From Daucus carota subsp. sativus (lineage: Eukaryota; Streptophyta; Magnoliopsida; Apiales; Apiaceae): DNA of 64,000 nt. The DNA is taken from positions 32,325,606-32,389,605 of the forward strand of contig NC_030387.2 of assembly GCF_001625215.2 (NCBI RefSeq), written 5' to 3'. This document shows, one piece after another, positions 11,591-23,486 of the stretch. The first letter of the stretch is position 1. The number at the start of each line of letters is the position of its first letter. A program made the position numbers and the translations under genes. The notes beneath the pieces are model-generated. The model saw only the letters and a program-made list of their open reading frames with translations. It had not been told where the DNA came from and did no database searches.

Positions 11591-13035
11591 TGAAAGTTAA
11601 ACCTTTCTAATAAAAAACACCAATTTTGTGAGGAAACGTTGTTAAAGACCGAGTAGTTTAGTATACTGGGGAGAAAAGTGTGCTAATTCTTGATATAATT
11701 TATAATTTCGAATCTTACTAGTGTATTCAATTCAAATCTATTAAAAATCTTTTGATTTGTGTAATCCAAGTGTATTAAATTCGCATTGAAATAAAGTTGT
11801 TGGGTATTCTTCAATGTTGATTTTAATTTATCATTACGTATTTAATCAAGATTTCAAATTGCTTAAAGATATGATGATATTTTTAAGATATTATATGACA
11901 TCTATTTAATTGTTCTCTTGCTAGAGACTCTTTGATTTCTTTTTTGAATTTATAGGGTTGGTGATATTTGTTAGTTTATTATGTGTTTTTGGTAATCTCT
12001 ACTCAATACGTAAAATTAAAAACATGAATGATAGAAGATTTTATCTTAATTACTTCACTACACTGTGCATTATAAAATTAAAATTTACCGTTATAGATTA
12101 TGATTCATATATCCAAAAAGAATAAATGAGGATACTAAGCTCAGATATTAACAAATCTTCATTTTATTCATTTGACATATTAAATATAATCTTAAATACT
12201 CAACTTTATTGTCTAAATGAACATTTTTAGGAAATTAGTATAGAATTACTTCTGAGCATATGATGTCTTGATTTACCAAATTCATTTTGTGTGTTTGATA
12301 ATAAAAATTGATCAAATTTGTCAATTTGTATCTCATGAAATTTTCTCAAATTTAACTTGTGGAAATTAAAGGTCACTTATCACCTACTTTAAAGATGTAA
12401 GTACATATGCTAGTTTTTTCTAACCTAAAATAATTGCACAATTTGGAGAAAAATGATTGGAGTGGGATTAGATTTTAAATGCTTGAAATTTTACATCTGT
12501 ACATGGAAGACAATGACATGCTAGAAATTAGCATTTTTCATAACGAGTATCATAAAAAATTGATTAAATACTTGGATTGGGGATGATTGACTAAATAATC
12601 TTTTAGTCATATATTATATTATATTATATTATATTAGAACAAATGTTTTGTATTAGTGTGAAAAAAAAAAAGGGAACTCCAAATCTCTTTTCTGGTACAA
12701 GATGTACTGCCTTGCTTCTCCCCGGCTAATTGTGCCTTTTGTATTACATTTGTTTTGTCATTTACAGCAAAAAAATTGTTGTGACATAGTGATGAAACAA
12801 GTGACCGCAGATAATATCATTTGATCTGAGTTTGTATTTCTTTTTTGCTCTTCTAATATTTTATAAATACAATATTTTGGCCTCTGACTTTTTATTTTTT
12901 TCTAGATTGAAAATATTACTCCTCAAATTCTTATTTAGTTAATTAATTAGATGCATGCAAGCATCCTATGCTTGTTAGTATTTTCTTCTTTCTTTTTTCA
13001 ATCGCCAAAAAAGTAAAATTTTAATAATATTAATT

Positions 13036-13308
13036 GGGTTAATTATCAACTCATAACTCAAGTCGACAAATGTTATCAACTTCATCAATAATCTCCACGG
13101 GTCTCAAGTGCCTCATTAAACTTCCTTAATGGTATCAAACTCATCACTTTCGTGAAAAAAAAGTAACAGAAGTATGCGGTGGGGTTTGACATGTAGCCGG
13201 GGCCACATAATTTGAAGTCTATATTTTTTTAACGGTAATGATGAGTTTGATACCTCGAGTTTAATCAGTACTATTTGTCGACATAGTGATGAGTTTGATA
13301 ATTAACCC
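13036..13308. mobile_element. Fold-back MITE, Mutator-like repeat at ends
   Basis: The ends are inverted copies, GGGTTAATTATCAA on the left and GATAATTAACCC on the right. An inner inverted pair, GGTATCAAACTCATCA and its complement, makes the element nearly self-complementary. The 10-bp AATATTAATT flanks it on both sides (13026-13035 and 13309-13318) as a target duplication, close to the 9-11 bp of Mutator-type elements. No coding capacity. Confidence 0.75.
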
Positions 13309-13489
13309 AATATTAATTATATGGGATGAATGTGTATTTTTTTCATCTTTGAAAAGTAAAAATTAAATAATATTTGTTATGTGAGATGAATGTGAGTGAT
13401 ATATCTATTATATAAAATACATTATTTGAAATTATTATATTTATAATTAAATTCATAACAGGTTCAATATTTACATTATTTAACACACA

Positions 13490-13498
13490 CACACACAC

Positions 13499-13563
<65 letters not shown>
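13490..13563. repeat. (CA)n-(TA)n microsatellite
   Basis: A short ACACAC run is followed by about 60 bp of TA dinucleotides, lying downstream of the KNOX gene stop. It is a compound microsatellite and probably length-variable. Confidence 0.95.
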
Positions 13564-13568
<5 letters not shown>

Positions 13569-13698
13569 TTGCCGCTAATAAGTATTATTTGAACATTAAT
13601 AATATACTTTCAATCTGGCAAAAAAAAAAAAATAATATACTTTCAAGAATATATGTGACTTAAGTTCTGCGGTCAATATTCTGCCCATGCTAAAACAT

Positions 13699-16035
13699 TC
13701 AGAGGAATGGAGAAGATATATCCATCTGAATAGGATTTGCAGCAACATTGTTCATATAATAATGATGAGGATGTGCAGCATTCATAACCATAAATTGCAT
13801 GTCCTCTAATGGCCTCCAATGTCGTTTTCTTTGATTTATGAACCAGTTGTTTATTTGCTTCTGATCCAAACCAGTTGCTTGTCCCAGGGCTAGCTTCTGT
13901 GACTCCTGTTGATAAACAAGGACAATAGAAAATAGAGTTGAACTCGCCAATATATATATGCACCATTCACAGAATCAAGAGGTTTATGCTGTTTGAATAT
14001 AGAATCAATTGCATTTGAAAAAATCAAAATTAATTGACAGTCATATTATAAATTCATGCTTGAGGAAAATTACGATGATATTAATTCAAATTCTTTAAAG
14101 TTACCGATGGATATGGCCATTTGTAATTTCTGGTCCACCATTGCAACAGCTGTTGTCGAGCTTCGTTAGGCAACTTCCCTTTCTTTCTTTTCTTCGTAAA
14201 CTCCTGCTTAAGATTTTCAAGATATCCACCACTGTACTTGCGTAGAAGCTGACTCTTTAACTCCTCATCCTCTGCTTGAGGGTCTGCGAGATTATTATGC
14301 ATGCCATTGTCCTCAACAGATGCTGAGACATAGCAACAAATATATTATAAAAGCTATTCAGTAAATAAACACTAATTTTGTATATCTATCAGCAGGTAAT
14401 TTGAAAGTCAAGTAGATAATCAGGCGGTAATTCTGAGAAAAATCAATGAAATTAATAATATGCAAGTATCAAAAAAATGTGGTCAAGTATGCAGGCGCAT
14501 AAAAAGCACATTAGTACTTGCATACCCCTCAAATACCTGCAAATTCTAATTCTGCACGACACAAGGTCAGAATCCCTCCATACATATATCAGCAAATCCA
14601 ATAAAGAGAAATTTAGATCTGATAAAAAAAATAAGGTATTTTGTCTTATTCAGTTAAGGGATGGTAATTAATCTTCTATACATATACATGTAATATTAAC
14701 CTCATTTGTATGGCTTGAGCAATCGGTGGACGACCATGTTCATATATACTTGCATATGCATATTTTGCTAATTCAGAATTTTCACACAAAATTAAAGTGT
14801 TAGAACGGAAGAATTTTATATCAGGGTATGATTTAATATTAAGGTCCGGCTACTGACAAACTTATTTAGTTTGGTACACAGACATTTGAAGACAATGATA
14901 TGAAATTTAAATTTAAAAATAAATCAGAAATGTTTGCCATCACTTCATTTTACTTCAAACTTATATCATAGTTGAAATCTTCTACATTAAAAAAGAATGG
15001 TTCATAATCTTCATACTTATTCTCTTCTCAATCTTGTCATAAGATATCGCTTTTTTTCCCAGATACCTTGGCTCACAACTCCATTTTTTTTATTTCGTTC
15101 ATCTGATTTTTATTTTCCTCACAATATTAGTAACATTATAACCTACTAAGGAAAAACTAGAAGTTGTAATCTACGAATTAAGAGTCAAATACTATAATCT
15201 CTAGATCAAAGGATATCACCATCTCAAGAACTCAAATCTATCATAATATGATGCGGATGTGTGTCTAATTATGATTTTTGTTTGGATAAAGGTATTTTTC
15301 ATTTAAAAAATAAATTTCAATAAGAATATAGTAAAACAAAGATGAAGAACAATTAAATACCAGAAAAGATATATGTATGTACATATTTACCAGAATCTGA
15401 GGAGGAAAGTGCTTGGAATTGAGACTCGATTCTGGACAAGGAAAGCACAGCTTCTGTGAAGGTCTTACAGAGTTCTTGCTCATACTTTGTCAGCATCTCA
15501 CAATATGCTTCCATGAATTGATCCAACGCCGGATCATCCCCAATCGGTGCCTTTCCACCACCCATTGCCACTAGTGATGCATTAATTTCCTCCAGCCGCG
15601 CCACAACTTCCGGTGGTGCTCCTATCTATATATATATATATATATTATGTCACATAAGCATTTATAAAAACACTAGCTAGCTAATTTACTAAAAGACTAA
15701 ATTTCATGAAAAATATCATTTTTTTTTACCTTTTGGCAGCTGATATAAGCTGCGACGAGACGGTTGTAATGGGGATGAGACATGATCTTTGTTTTCACCA
15801 ACGTCGAAGAAGAAGAGCTGTTGCTGATTCCTCCATCAGTACTGCTGTTGTTTATGTCCATCAAGTAGCCACTAGGGTTTCTAACTGTTTCATTTTTGCT
15901 AGGGTTATTATGATCAGCTTGTAAGAGCATCAATGAAGAATTATGTACTTGGTTTGGGTACTGATTATCACTAAATTGTTCTAAAAGCGTGTCCATCAAG
16001 CCTGAAGTGCTTCCCTGACCGACCCCACCATCCAT
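13699..16035 (-). CDS. STM: Class I KNOX homeobox protein, STM-like
   Basis: Four exons (15730-16035, 15391-15625, 14105-14322, 13699-13905) with GT-AG borders give 321 residues. KNOX1 lies at about 80-118 ([13 protein letters not shown]), KNOX2 at about 130-180 ([20 protein letters not shown]), ELK at 199-222, and a TALE homeodomain at about 223-285 with the three-residue PYP loop (250-252) and [13 protein letters not shown]-type proteins are nuclear factors that keep shoot meristem cells undifferentiated. The tail [19 protein letters not shown] followed by NPIQMD closely resembles the C terminus of Arabidopsis STM and separates it from KNAT1/2/6. Exon 2 uses the first of two adjacent TAG acceptors; the second would break the frame. 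Odd points: an extra Gly in ELK (KYSGGYL), and changes at usually invariant homeodomain sites ([19 protein letters not shown]). It may be a diverged second STM copy. Confidence 0.92.
14323..15390 (-). other. Intron 2 of the STM-like gene
   Basis: The 1.07-kb intron separates the KNOX2 exon from the ELK-homeodomain exon, a usual place for a long intron in class I KNOX genes. It is AT-rich; I see no transposon ends and no coding segment in it. Confidence 0.7.
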
Positions 16036-17638
16036 TTCTCCCTCCTAGACTTGTTATTGCACAGAGAGAAAAATCAAGATGTAGTAAACACTAGAGACTC
16101 TTCTCATATATCAAATCAATTGAGGAAGAGGGATTGTTTTTGGGGCACGAAATCTACAATTCTTTACGCTGTGCTGTACTTATCTTTATCTGTCCACTCA
16201 TTTATCATCTCAGGTCTACTCTCAACCTTCTCCAGGTATGAAAATATGAATTACAATCTCTCTCTTTTATCTTTTTTCTTCTCTTCTTGTACTTGTTACA
16301 GCTGGTATTTGTTTATTTTCCCTTTCATTGTTGAATAACTTTGCCTTTTTCAACTGAACACGAATTTAATACTTTAGATTATGATGTCGGGCCAGAAAAT
16401 TATCAATCATATCAAGATTTAAGGTGACGTATGGCTCACTTAAAAGAAGTACTTATTACTTAGAAGTGAAAAGAAGCACTTATGAAAGTTGTTAATAATA
16501 ATAAAATATTATAAATCATCTTCTCAAAGATCCTATATATACATTAATATAAAATCAAATTTCAAAAAAAAAAGGAGGTTACTAAAAAAGTCAGGATTTT
16601 TGGCCAGAAGTTGGTTAATTAAGAAAAAGCAATGGCCAGACACGCGGTTAAATCTATATGTTTGACATATTCAGTCCTTAATGCTAAATATGATATTTTT
16701 ATATAAATTCTTCATTACAAAATTTTATAAAAAGCTTAGAGTTATTTTACTCATTGTTGAATTTTAAATCGATATCATATAACTTGTCATCAACTAAATT
16801 TACTCTCAAACAATTTTTGCCATTATATATAAGCCCTATAAGAACTTCCTACATGGTTTTAGCAGGGAATTGAACTTCCAACATGGTTTTAGTGCTGAAT
16901 TTTTTGGATGATGATCAGTTACCACTTACCATCATCCTACTGCATATCAGCAAAAGAAAAGGGATGTATAATTGGCTTAAATAATGCTAGAGTTAATTTT
17001 TTTTTCGTTTATATCTTTCTCTGAATCTTGTACAGAAGTAAATAAATGTTTCTATATATTGCCCCTTTTTTTACTCTGGAAGTACCACAACTCCATTTAG
17101 CAATATTACATCATGCTGCAAAAGGTTTATCATTCACTTTTGCAAAAGGTTTATGCAAAATATGTATCAAGCCATGCACGTAAAGTAAACTTACTAAGTA
17201 AAGGACATTTTAGCCAATTTGATTGTATTTTTACTGAATTACAAAATGTTTAAATAGGTTGTTTTTGTGTAGATCCATGTCTTCTACATATTTCCAAACC
17301 TGTAAATTTTTTGATTCGCCTCTTTCTGTTTAAAGTTTGAGTAACTGATGTTAACTGATGTTAGTCTTTGCTAATCTGAAAATTAAAAAATTATAATTAA
17401 AATAAAATCTAGTTGAGTTGTACTGTTATTGCAGTTGGAGTTTATAAACAAACTGGGATTTCTTATGTCATCATAAAATTACTTCAATTAATTAATCTTG
17501 AGGAAAGGTTAATTCGAAGATTCTTGAATTATCATTCAATTATTTGATTTAAACCAATAATGCTTCAATATAAACCTAAACCCCCCAATTCTTTTCAAGA
17601 ACCATGTTCCTCAATTCAGTATTCAAATATTTAATTCT
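16036..17638. other. Upstream region of the STM-like gene
   Basis: These 1.6 kb lie 5' of the STM-like start. Near 16,420-16,500 is a short AAGTACTTATTACTTAGAAG segment resembling the interior of the GTTTGGC-type MITEs elsewhere in the window. I cannot point to a defined promoter element or a coding region. Confidence 0.5.
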
Positions 17639-19603
17639 CACTACAAGAAGAAACACTTAAAACATATATAATCGATACTAGAGTCGACTAAAACATATAT
17701 AGTCGATACCAGCAGTCGACTAGCGGTACTGTATTATAAACATACATACATACATATATATATATGGCTGTATTTTAGAGACTGTTTTTCTCTTGAGCGC
17801 AATCCTATATATATATATCATAGAAAAAAAATTATTATGACCGATAATCATCCGACTGTCATCATTACAGAAAAAGCGATTATTTTTCAATCGTCAAAAA
17901 CTGGTCAAAAAAGATTAATTTTGATTGAATAAAGTCAAAATTATTTATTTTTGACCGGCCAATCAGTATTGGTCGAAGTTATACACTACTAATTTCACAC
18001 CCCCCAATTTTCGACCGTAAACAGTCGTAGCTTGCAATATGATAATTTTGGCCGAAAATATTTTGGAACATATAATTTCGACTAGCAAAAAATATAGTCA
18101 AAACTAAATATTTTTTCAATCGACATGCTCTATTTTCAATATAGATTGGTCGTATTTTTCGAATTCAACTATTTGACGGTGTCTTCAACATGGTTTGGTC
18201 ACGTTTTTTGAATTCAACTATTTGACGGTTTTTAGATTTGACAATTAATAATTAAAAATAAATCACGATCAAAAATTTAGATCGAAATTAGCGTTTTTCT
18301 TATAATCCATGTGTTCAAAAAAGTTCGTCAAATATTAGGTCCTGGTCATCTCCAAAACTAAAATCTGTAAATCACTCTGCATGACCAAGTTTATTTCTCC
18401 ACACCCAAGTAGCAAGTGGGGTTTGCATGATATTCGACTGATGTAACCTGATTGTCCATTTGATCAACAAGTTTGCAGCAAATAGGAAGACTTGCTTTTT
18501 AACCTATCGTCCACATTTACACATAAGAAACGCACCATTTACTCCCATCAATTTAGGCACTAACATGCATTCCCTTGACATGACTCGTTTCAAAATGTTT
18601 TGTTCAAAATTTACTGGCCACAAATTATTTTCGTCATCGGATCGATGTTATTTAATTTAGTAAAGAAAACGTGAATTCTTCACAAAGAGCCTGTTCATTT
18701 ATGTGAGTGAAATTTAGTTATGTATATCATATAGGAGTATTTGGTTCTAAATTTGCATGCTATATTCCCAAGGAATTGAGTAAACTTGGCTGCAGAAACA
18801 ACATGAAACATTCACGGACTAATTTCTTTATCTAAATGTTGTCTTTTTATTGGTCTAGGACTGAGTTGCCAGATGCTGAAATGTGAAATGTGAACAGCTT
18901 TTGTGTAAACTGATTTATATAAGCTTTCAAGTTTGGGCCGCCGATTCCTCGAAAAAAATTAGGGTCGGAATCTAAATACCATTAAAAATGCATTTTTATT
19001 CCAGTTTTATATTCATGTTCTTTGAATTTATATTCCAGTTTTTAGTAACTTAAATCGGCTTTCAAGTTTGGGCCGCCAATTCCTCCAAAAAAATTAGGAC
19101 CGGCAACTAAATACCATTAAAAATGCATTCTTATTCCAGTTTTTATATTCACCTTCTTTGAATTTACATTCCAGTTTGTAGTAACTTATTCGGCAGTTAG
19201 GTTTTTTTTGGTTCGGCTGAATTCGACCAAAAACGGTCGAATTTACATTTTTGACCAAAAACAGTTGAAAAAATAGACCATAAACAGTCAAAAAGATTAA
19301 TTCGACTGAAATCGGTGAAATAATAAATTCGACCAAAATTGGTCGAAGATATGATTTCGACCAGCAACGCCCGTAAAAGGTTTTAAATTCGAAAGTGCGG
19401 CGAATTTCCCGCCACGAATTATTTTCGATCGGAGTTTATTTTCGACTAAACATGCACGGGAATGCGTAGTCGAATTTATACCGTCGAAATTAAGTTTGTT
19501 TTCGACCGGTTGCGGTCGCTGTTAATTTTTCGACTGGATTTATTTTCGATCAAAAACGATCTAAAATAGCTTCCGGTCGAAAATAGCCACTTTTCTTGTA
19601 GTG
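17639..19603. mobile_element. CACTA-type (En/Spm) non-autonomous element
   Basis: The left end is CACTACAAGAAG and the right end TTTTCTTGTAGTG, the standard termini of plant CACTA transposons. The interior, especially 19,200-19,590, is packed with short inverted motifs of the TTCGACCAAAAACGGTCGA type, typical of subterminal transposase-binding repeats. It is 1,965 bp long with no transposase frame. The 3-bp flanks (TCT left, CAT right) do not match, so the two ends may come from different insertions or the flanks have changed. It ends right at the broken 5' side of the NRAMP pseudogene. Confidence 0.75.
18924..19188. repeat. Tandem duplication of ~135 bp inside the CACTA element
   Basis: Two adjacent copies start GCTTTCAAGTTTGGGCCGCC and run through AAATACCATTAAAAATGCAT to a TATTCCAGTTT segment. 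They differ at several bases, so the duplication is not very recent. Confidence 0.8.
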
Positions 19604-19609
19604 CATCTC

Positions 19610-20083
19610 ACCTTGTACTAATTACAAGAAACTGTGCTTGTCAGGTTCTATAATGTATGAAAATGACCTGTCTTATGTTATCTGAAACAGTTTCTTGAGC
19701 ACTATGGTGCACGAAAACTAGAAGCAGTTTTTGCTGTTGTTATCTCAACCATGGCATTATCATTTGCCTGGATGTTTGCTGATACATAGCCAAATGGAAA
19801 TGACTAACTAGTAGGCCTGACACTTGATTAGTTGATAATGTTGTGTACACTTGTTAGCTATTGGTGTAAATGTTGAAAACAACGTTTCTTTCAGGTCTTT
19901 TAGTTTCAAAACTCGGTTAAGAAAAGCTATTAAGCATGTTGTTGGAATTGTTAACAATGTATTTCTGTTGTACTGCAATCAGAACCATGAAAGGCTATGT
20001 CCAAGAGGCTCTCTTAGTTACTACACAATTGAATCCTCCATTGTTGTATCTGTGACCTTTGTAATCAATTTATGGATGGGCTA
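19610..20083 (+). pseudogene. NRAMP pseudogene fragment (exons 2-3)
   Basis: The segment aligns with intron 1 end, exon 2 and the start of exon 3 of the intact NRAMP gene at 21,476. The exon-2-like part (from 19691) encodes [18 protein letters not shown] and FAWMFADT, then an in-frame TAG. The exon-3-like part (from 19895) keeps KAIKHVVGIVNN and an [11 protein letters not shown] segment in shifted frames, and has lost the stretch covering the second metal-site motif. Exon 1 and everything after about one third of exon 3 are gone. The left edge abuts the CACTA element, the right edge another repeat. It is clearly dead. Confidence 0.88.
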
Positions 20084-20085
20084 AA

Positions 20086-20345
20086 TGGCGTTTTGGTCAC
20101 TCAACGTCGTACTCAAAAAACTATCACTCAAGTCACTTAATTTATAAAACTATTCAATATAATCCTTAAACACGTTAAAATTTTTACGGTCGTTAAATCC
20201 CGTTGACTACAGATGGCCCTCCTTCAAATGTTAACACATATGCTGCCACATCAGATAATTAACCCATTTAATAATAAAACCACTGACCTGATGAACCGGA
20301 CCCAATAAACCCCGACCCAATAATTCATTTTATTATTACAAGACT
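20086..20345. mobile_element. Repeat with GGGCTAAATGGCGTTTTGGTC end
   Basis: This stretch starts with a sequence typical of a plant MITE terminus, followed by TCACTCAAC and a Pro-rich-looking GACCCAATAAACCCCGACCC part. I do not find the inverted partner nearby, so it is probably a truncated element that interrupted the NRAMP pseudogene. Family not assigned. Confidence 0.4.
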
Positions 20346-20797
20346 TGTACCACACCTTAAAAATATGTCGCTTTTTTCTTCTTTTTTTTGAAATCCTATT
20401 TCAGTTAACAATTAAATTCTATATTAAAAAAAATCTATTGTAGCTCCGTGTTCCCCAGGAATTTGTCTGGCTAATCATGCAGATTTGTTGTTTTGCTAAA
20501 TATACTGCAACTATGCACAAGTGGGGATCAAAGTTGAAAGCGATATTAATATCCTACAATAAGTTTAAACAAGACAGCTTCTGCGCAGCTTCCCCTGTAT
20601 GGGACTTCTGTTCCCCTATATTCTGTCTTTGTCTCCCTTTGTTAATCTTTATCTGCATTTATACTTTCACTGCAAACTATAGTATTCTTGAGTAACACGC
20701 ATTGCATTTTGCTCGCAATTAATATATGCATCTTTAAAATATGATTAGAATTTTATCAGCTAAAATATCCAAATAAGAATTTGGTATTTGTTAATAA

Positions 20798-20888
20798 GGC
20801 GAGGATAATATCAACGAAGGTGTGGTGATAAGTGAAGTGAGCAACCAAGCGAGCTTACTCACCCGGCCTTAATTGTATAGAGGTAACT
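20798..20888 (-). pseudogene. PUX4 exon 4 fragment
   Basis: About 90 bp match the UBX exon of the intact PUX4-like gene at 25,300-25,390, including the shared run GAAGTGAGCAACCAAGCGAG and the flanking TTAATTGTAT(A/C)GAGGTA. It is on the same strand relative to the NRAMP fragment as the intact PUX4-like gene is to the intact NRAMP gene. No longer coding. Confidence 0.8.
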
Positions 20889-21475
20889 AATTATCTGCTA
20901 CTAGAAATTTTCATTGATTTGATTGCTATACAAAGGCGGCTAAACTTGAGTTGCAGCCTTGCATGCAATGTTGCTGGACTTCAAAAATTTTAAGTGTTCT
21001 GCAGAGACTGATATTATTTGAAATTTTTTGATCGAATTCTTCTGATATTATTTTAATGGATGCACTATTTGCAAATAGTAAGATTCTTCTGTTTACACTG
21101 TAAAGTCTGAATTTATTAACATGAAAATTGCTCGACGATTAGCACTGATACAACTACTATAAAAATAGAGCAGTTGGACTTATGTGCCTTGTTTTAGCTT
21201 GTAACTAACTGTGGTGAGTATGCTTGTTATTTCGTGCAAATTGTCATCGTTTGGCATTTCAGTGCTGTTTTTGAAATCTGTTATTTGTTGTCAATTCTCT
21301 CTGTTCTGAGTTCATATTTTGGCAGTTCAGAACTTACTTGAATGCAGAGCGAAAAACAGTGAAGGAAATACTCCAGGATCTTCAGAAGTTCCGAGGCCAT
21401 GATATAATGGAGCAAGGGAACTAGGATGAGGTATCAGATTCTAAAATAACAAAGTAAGAAGAAAAAACTGTTCCT
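20889..21475. promoter_or_regulatory. 5' flank / probable 5' UTR of NRAMP gene
   Basis: At 21,325 TTTTGGCAG looks like a splice acceptor, so an intron in the 5' UTR is possible. A six-codon upstream frame ATGCAGAGCGAAAAACAG with stop lies near 21,343, before the main start at 21,476. I see no further gene. Confidence 0.45.
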
Positions 21476-23486
21476 ATGGGTTCTCCTCCTCATGCAAAAA
21501 ATCAAAACAACCGGCTGCTAAATTTTGTATCTGCACAATCAACTAATAATGACTATTTCGACGATGATTATCTCTCCTTGGACACTGGATCTTCTCATAC
21601 TGTCATTGATGGTGATGACAATATAAGACCTCCTTTCTCATGGAAGAAGCTGTGGCAATTCACGGGCCCGGGTTTTCTAATGAGCATTTCATTTCTTGAT
21701 CCTGGAAATTTGGAGGGAGATTTACAAGCAGGTGCAATTGCAGGGTACTCATTGTTATGGTTGTTGTTATGGGCTATGGTGATGGGATTGTTGATTCAGC
21801 TTTTATCGGCCAGGATTGGGGTGGTCACGGGGAAGCACATGGCTGAGATATGTAGAGATGAGTATCCGAGATGGGCTAGCTTCTTGTTATGGTGCATGGC
21901 CGAGTTGGCTTTGATTAGTGCTGATATCCAAGAGGTTATTGGGAGTGCTATTGCTATTAATATTCTTAGTAATGGTGTAGTTCCTCTCTGGGCTGGTGTT
22001 ATTATTACAGCTTCTGACTGGTAAGTAATTTTACAAGGGTCTATCTGGCGTGGATACACACTAGCAACTACTTTTTACTTAGATGGAGGTTTTTGATTGG
22101 CGGAGGTTTTTGATTGGCGGAGATTTTTGTGCATGCAGAGGGCCATTATTATTAATGAGATGTGAACCAATAAAAATCCACCACCTAACTAAAAAGTGGT
22201 TGTTAGCGTGTGCTCTGGGTACACACCAGAAAATCCGATTATTATACAATACAAACTCTTGGTAAATTTTATTGTTTATTATCTCAGTTGTGTTTATACT
22301 GTTATGTTTTCTGGAACAGTTTCTTGTTTCTGTTTCTTGAGAACTATGGAGTGCGGAAACTAGAAGCTGTCTTTGCTGTTCTTATTGCAACTATGGCCTT
22401 ATCGTTTGCTTGGATGTTTGCTGATACAAAACCCGATGCAAAGCAACTACTAATTGGTCCGAACTTGATCAATTGAAAATCTTGGGCTTACTTCAAGACT
22501 GTTGCTGTAAATTAAAAAACTCCTTTTGTTTCAGGTCTTTTGGTTCCAAAACTCAGACGAAAAACAATCCAGCAAGCTGTTGGAGTTGTTGGCTGCGTGA
22601 TAACGCCTCACAATGTATTCTTGTACTCTGCTCTAGTGCAATCAAGAAAAGTAGATCCAACCAAGAAAGGCCGTGTCCAAGAGGCTCTCTATTACTACAC
22701 AATTGAATCATCCATCGCGGTTTTTGTGACCTTTATGATCAATTTATGTGTAACAACTGTATTTGCTAAAGGATTCTATAATACCAAGGAAGCCAATAGT
22801 TTGGGGCTACTGAATGCAGGGCAGTATCTTCAAGAGAGGTATGGTGGAGGCTTATTCCCAATCCTCTATATATGGGGAATCGGCTTATTGGCTGCGGGCC
22901 AAAGTAGCACCTTAACTGGAACATACGCAGGACAGTTTATAATGGGAGGTTTTCTTGATCTGCGTATGAAAAAATGGCTAAGATCTTTAATAACCAGAAG
23001 CTGTGCTATCGTTCCAACTATTATTGTCGCTGTTGTTTATAATAGGTCTGATGCCTCGCTTGATAATCTGAACGAATGGCTTAACGTCCTTCAAGGTATG
23101 CAAATTCCTTTCGCCCTCATCCCACTTCTTGTACTTGTAGCTGATGAGCAGCTCATGGGAGTTTTCAGAATTGGACCGCATTATGCAGTAAGTTCATTTC
23201 TCACATTTCTGCACGAGGCCTATTAGTACGCGATGTTATGGTACTAGTGATTAATGCAAATATTTTACTGGTTTTTTTAATGCAGGGGATTATGTGGATC
23301 GTGGCAGCCCTGGTAACCGCGATTAATGGATATGTTCTGGTAGATTTTTTTTCCTCAGAGGTCAAGGGGCTGGTGTTTGGATCTTTGGTTTGCAGTGTGA
23401 TTGTTGCTTATGCTGCATTTATATTGTATTTGATTTCTTATGGAAATGCATGGTTCAGCAGATTTGGCTTCAAGAGATTAGTTTAG
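21476..23486 (+). CDS. NRAMP divalent metal transporter (NRAMP2/3/4 group)
   Basis: Exons 21476-22020, 22320-22456, 22535-23187 and 23286-23486 join in phase to 511 residues, the length of Arabidopsis NRAMP3 (509). Plant members of this group move Fe, Mn and other divalent metals with protons, mostly across the tonoplast. The hydrophilic N terminus (1-60) is followed by about 11-12 membrane helices. The first metal-site motif LDPGN is at 75-78 and intact, as is [10 protein letters not shown]. The second motif, normally MPHN in helix 6, reads TPHN here (T251). The ATG-to-ACG change removes the sulfur ligand that tunes metal choice. The donor of exon 2 is weak (G/GTCCGA) but phase and homology support it. 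A dead partial copy lies 1.4 kb upstream. Family identity is sure; substrate is open. Confidence 0.95.

Larger units (their letters stand above)
1..13015 (-). repeat. Four-unit tandem gene array
   Basis: Units begin at 1, 2952, 5903 and about 9590 on the plus strand. The first two periods are exactly 2,951 bp. Copy 3 matches copies 1 and 2 almost perfectly from 5903 to about 6218, then diverges by substitutions and small indels. The block upstream of copy 3 (8,943-9,560) is repeated upstream of copy 4 (12,250-12,990), sharing AGCATATGATGTCTTGATTT and ATGCATGCAAGCATCCTATG. Copies 1 and 2 lack that block: the sequence jumps from TGAGCATAGGATGTCTTGG straight into the 3' part of the next unit. 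Window base 1 sits at a unit boundary, so more copies may lie to the left. Confidence 0.95.

Noticed and set aside
13490-13570. CRISPR-like or satellite array
   Set aside because: It is a plain CA/TA microsatellite; there are no spacers.
17639-19603. Intact CACTA insertion with 3-bp target duplication
   Set aside because: Ends are clear, but the flanking triplets TCT and CAT differ, so I report the element without a target duplication.
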